Source: WJMT01 sp964599635 | GTDB taxonomy: Bacteria; Acidobacteriota; Aminicenantia; Aminicenantales; Aminicenantaceae | Reading direction: 5' to 3' | DNA: 64,000 bases | NCBI GenBank assembly: GCA_964599635.1 | Contig: CAZRGM010000015.1 | Span: 1 to 64,000, forward strand | Part shown: positions 61,713 through 64,000 of the stretch, piece by piece | Layout of the letters: every line of letters begins with the position of its first letter | How positions within the stretch are numbered: the stretch's first letter is position 1 | Translations under genes and position numbers: made by a program | Notes under the pieces: model-generated | Databases searched by the model: none | The model's input: the letters and a program-made list of their open reading frames with translations, nothing else | What the model was told of the DNA's origin: nothing

Positions 61713-61990
61713 GCGATGAAATTCCCTACTCCATGAAGCTGCGGCTTGTTTCATTGGACAGACTTTTATTTGATGGCCAAGTAGAAGAGGTGACTCTACC
61801 TGGGGTTGATGGATATTTGGGGATACTTCCAGGCCATAGGCCTCTCTTTGTTGCTTTAGGTGAAGGGGAGCTGACTTTTCAAAGAGCCGGACGGAAAAGG
61901 GATTTTAAAGTCTGTGGAGGTTATGCTGAAGTGACTCAGGAGTCTGTTCTTGTCTTTGTAAATCCAGGTAAAGAAGAAGATGAATATTAA
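61709..61990 (+). CDS. atpC: ATP synthase F1 subunit epsilon, short form
   Basis: Rotor-foot subunit. Only 93 residues: the N-terminal beta-sandwich is complete (LFDGQVEEVTLPGVDGYLGI, LPGHRPLFVALGEGELTF, GGYAEVTQESVLVF), but the C-terminal two-helix domain that inhibits ATP hydrolysis in E. coli-type epsilon (~135 residues) is absent. Overlaps beta by 4 bp and the methyltransferase by 11 bp. Confidence 0.92.
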   Translation: MSDEIPYSMKLRLVSLDRLLFDGQVEEVTLPGVDGYLGILPGHRPLFVALGEGELTFQRAGRKRDFKVCGGYAEVTQESVLVFVNPGKEEDEY

Positions 61991-62717
61991 GGTCATGAGA
62001 GATAAAGAGACTTTAGATACGTTTTATCATGGAAAAATCCGCATCCTCCAGAAAGTGGGAGGGTATCGATTTTCTATAGAAGCCCCTCTTCTTGCTGATT
62101 TTATTGAAACAGGTTCTGGAGATGAACTGCTTGAGCTGGGGACAGCCAACGGTATTATTTCTCTGCTTCTGAGCATGAAGCCGTTTAGAAGTGTGACGGC
62201 TCTTGAGATTCAAAGCCCGCTTGCCGAGTTAGCTTCCAGAAATGTAAAATTGAATAACCTACAGAGACGCATCCGGATTATCCAGCAAGATTTAAGGGAA
62301 TTTCATCCAGGGAGGAAATATGACGTTGTGTTTTCAAATCCACCTTATCATGAAGAAAACATTGGGCGACTGAGTCAATCACCCGAAAAGGCGATTGCCA
62401 GGCACGAAGTCCAATGCACTATTTTTGATATGATGAAAATGACAGCTGAGTTATTAAAGCCAAATGGAAGAGCCTATTTTGTTTTTTCTTTCAGACGCAG
62501 AGATGATTTTATAAAAGCCTTAGCAAAGAATGGGCTTCAAATAAAAAAGGAAAGACATGTGGTTCCTTATGAAGGACAAAAACCGAATGTTTTCCTCTCA
62601 GAATGCGTTTTGTATTCAGGTAAGAAAAGGATGATTCGCCCTTTGATTCTTTATGATATAAAGGGCCGTTATTCTGAGGAAGCTGAACAGATATTTTCGG
62701 GGAGACCCTATGCTTAG
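61980..62717 (+). CDS. TrmN6-like tRNA adenine-N6 methyltransferase
   Basis: SAM-dependent methyltransferase close to E. coli TrmN6/YfiC, which methylates A37 of tRNA-Val. LLELGTANGIISLLL is the SAM site and FSNPPYHEENIGRLS the N6-adenine NPPY motif. 245 residues. A second ATG (61995) gives MRDKET. Coupled to atpC and to the following exporter gene by overlaps of 11 and 8 bp, which fits an operon read-through more than a functional link. Confidence 0.87.
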   Translation: MNIKVMRDKETLDTFYHGKIRILQKVGGYRFSIEAPLLADFIETGSGDELLELGTANGIISLLLSMKPFRSVTALEIQSPLAELASRNVKLNNLQRRIRIIQQDLREFHPGRKYDVVFSNPPYHEENIGRLSQSPEKAIARHEVQCTIFDMMKMTAELLKPNGRAYFVFSFRRRDDFIKALAKNGLQIKKERHVVPYEGQKPNVFLSECVLYSGKKRMIRPLILYDIKGRYSEEAEQIFSGRPYA

Positions 62718-63531
62718 ATTCTTAAAAAAATTTAAAGGATTGTATAAATACAGAGCTCTCATCCGAACCCTTGTAGGGCGAGAACTCAAAGCCCGCTACA
62801 GGGGGACTGTTCTGGGTTTTGTATGGTCTTTTGTTAATCCTTTGTTGTTGCTTACGGTCTATACCATAGTATTTGGATTCATTTTAAGGCCCAGAGATCC
62901 CAGTTTTGATAAGTCTCCTTGGGTGTACGCTCTTTTTCTGTTCTGCGGTATCCTGCCGTGGCAGGTCTGGTTTGCTGCTTCATCCCAAGAGTCAGCCAAT
63001 ATTCTCATAGCCCAGGGAAATCTTATTAAAAAGATGCTTTTCCCCACTGAGATTCTTCCTATCGTGTCTGTGACAAGCAATTTTATCCATTTTTTATTTG
63101 GCCTCCCTATTCTTTTATTATTTGTGCCCTTGATGGGGAAGACGTATACACCCTATCTTCTATTTTTACCAGTAGTCATCCTTGTCCAGTATGTATTCAC
63201 CTTGGGGTTTTGCTTTTTGATCTCATCTCTAACAGTTCATTTTCGTGATATAAAAGATATTTTAGCCAATCTTTTGACTTTCTGGTTTTTCTCTACGCCC
63301 ATCATTTATCCCATGACTTTTCTCCCCATCCAAGAACATACTCTGCTGAGGGTATTTCTTAATTTAAACCCTATGACTCATATCATGTGGGGATATCAGA
63401 ATTGTGTTTTTTATGGAGAGCTGATACGGTGGAAAAGGCTGGGAGTGACTTTTCTTGTTTCTTTGATTTTGTTTTTTATAGGATATTATGTATTTGATAG
63501 ATTGAGAGATTCATTCCCAGAGGAGGTTTGA
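62710..63531 (+). CDS. wzm: ABC-2 type polysaccharide export permease (Wzm)
   Basis: Inner-membrane permease for O-antigen or capsule-type export. VGRELKARYRGTVLGFVWSF at the N-terminus is the family entry motif and six membrane helices follow. 273 residues. The ATPase gene begins one base after its stop. Together with the GT genes upstream this suggests an exported, lipid-linked surface polysaccharide. Confidence 0.92.
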   Translation: MLRFLKKFKGLYKYRALIRTLVGRELKARYRGTVLGFVWSFVNPLLLLTVYTIVFGFILRPRDPSFDKSPWVYALFLFCGILPWQVWFAASSQESANILIAQGNLIKKMLFPTEILPIVSVTSNFIHFLFGLPILLLFVPLMGKTYTPYLLFLPVVILVQYVFTLGFCFLISSLTVHFRDIKDILANLLTFWFFSTPIIYPMTFLPIQEHTLLRVFLNLNPMTHIMWGYQNCVFYGELIRWKRLGVTFLVSLILFFIGYYVFDRLRDSFPEEV

Positions 63532-64000
63532 TTGCCGGCCATAGAAGTTGAAAATTTATCCAGAATATATAGGAAATACTCAGAACAGCATCGTTTTAAA
63601 ACATTTAAAAGCGCTATTTTAAAGGGGGATCTGTTCAAATCTTTAAAGCCTGACGAGAAAGTTGTGGCTTTAGAAAATATAAATTTTAAAGTTGAAAAAG
63701 GGACCACATTTGGGGTCATAGGAGAAAATGGCTCTGGGAAAAGCACTCTATTAAAGGTAGTGGCTGGGATATCTAAGCCCACGACAGGAAGAATCAATGT
63801 TGAGGGAAAGGTATCCGCTCTTATAGAGTTAGGAGCCGGATTTCATCCTGAGATAACAGGTCGTGAGAATATCTATATCAATGGAGTTATGCTCGGCTTA
63901 AGCAAAGAAGAAATAGACAAAAAATTTAATGATATTGTCAAATTCGCTGAACTGGAAGATTTTATTGATGCGCCGGTTAAAACGTACTCTTCAGGAATGT
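63532..64000 (+). CDS. wzt: Polysaccharide export ABC ATPase (Wzt), cut by the window end
   Basis: TTG start at 63532, right after the permease stop, behind an excellent GAGGAGG RBS. Visible residues: VENLSRIYRKY, a ~25-residue insert typical of Wzt, GVIGENGSGKSTLLKVVAG (Walker A), LIELGAGFHPEITGREN (Q-loop region) and KTYSSGM, where the window stops inside the ABC signature. The C-terminal carbohydrate-binding part, if present, lies outside. Confidence 0.9.
   Translation, partial: MPAIEVENLSRIYRKYSEQHRFKTFKSAILKGDLFKSLKPDEKVVALENINFKVEKGTTFGVIGENGSGKSTLLKVVAGISKPTTGRINVEGKVSALIELGAGFHPEITGRENIYINGVMLGLSKEEIDKKFNDIVKFAELEDFIDAPVKTYSSGM

Noticed and set aside
1..64000. tRNA or rRNA genes
   Set aside because: I read the larger gaps and saw no cloverleaf-like or rRNA-like sequence.

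Overview
The window looks like a chromosomal segment of a Gram-negative, AT-leaning bacterium from an uncultivated lineage, most likely Aminicenantota or an Acidobacteriota relative. That placement is inference: it rests on the mix of Tol-Pal, LPS-export and PTS-Ntr clusters, a large secreted BNR/VPS10-like protein, 6-bladed beta-propellers and many GT-C enzymes, not on a marker comparison. Genes are dense, run on both strands, and often overlap by 4 bp (ATGA/GTGA).

Layout. 1-410: repeat-rich edge with no assignable gene. 409-4381 (minus): ftsY-ribD-ribE-ribBA. 4435-15345 (plus): recJ, an LptC/LptA-like fusion, lptB, rpoN, hpf, ptsN, a short hprK, rapZ, a mannose-type EIIA, HPr and enzyme I; this is a regulatory PTS around sigma-54 with no sugar permease. 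15334-21051 (minus): tolQ-tolR-tolA/tonB-tolB-pal-cpoB-ssb-cupin. 21214-23247: a KtrB/KtrA-type potassium system. 23239-25578 (minus): an MrfA-type helicase. 25590-25929: two kinds of inverted-repeat element. 25972-33416 (plus): a short uvrA, a BNR-repeat secreted protein, holB and a PSP1/RicT protein. 33454-37819 (minus): ksgA, ftsK, an ECF sigma factor and its anti-sigma factor. 37919-50302: envelope sugar genes (acyltransferase, two GT-C enzymes, a sulfatase-fold protein, a radical SAM/SPASM protein, a DAACS symporter, GT2, GT4, epimerase). 50406-53008: a receiver with glutamate at the phosphorylation site, accD, folC. 53005-55828 (minus): a DUF2975-like membrane protein and a four-gene operon of two small secreted twin-CX6C peptides, a beta-propeller and a CPIC thioredoxin-fold protein. 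56220-61990: ATP synthase genes b', b, delta, alpha, gamma, beta, epsilon, without a and c. 61980-64000: a TrmN6-like methyltransferase and a Wzm/Wzt polysaccharide exporter cut by the window edge.

Three cross-cutting signals stand out. (1) A dispersed family of intergenic elements has short inverted ends (CCTGAATTATTCA type) around hairpin modules. Two full copies share a hairpin whose stem sequence differs while pairing is kept and the loop is conserved, and several copies form stop codons, start codons or RBS regions of neighbouring genes. (2) Several sigma-70-like promoters place the -10 hexamer only 7-8 nt before the start codon (uvrA, ECF sigma factor, ftsK, GT2; tolQ at 12 nt), which predicts leaderless mRNAs alongside normal Shine-Dalgarno genes. 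(3) Several conserved proteins lack a standard part: UvrA without its insertion domain, HprK without its N-terminal domain, epsilon without its helical C-terminus, and a receiver without its phospho-aspartate. The best candidate for an undescribed system is the twin-CX6C peptide/beta-propeller/CPIC operon at 53907-55828.
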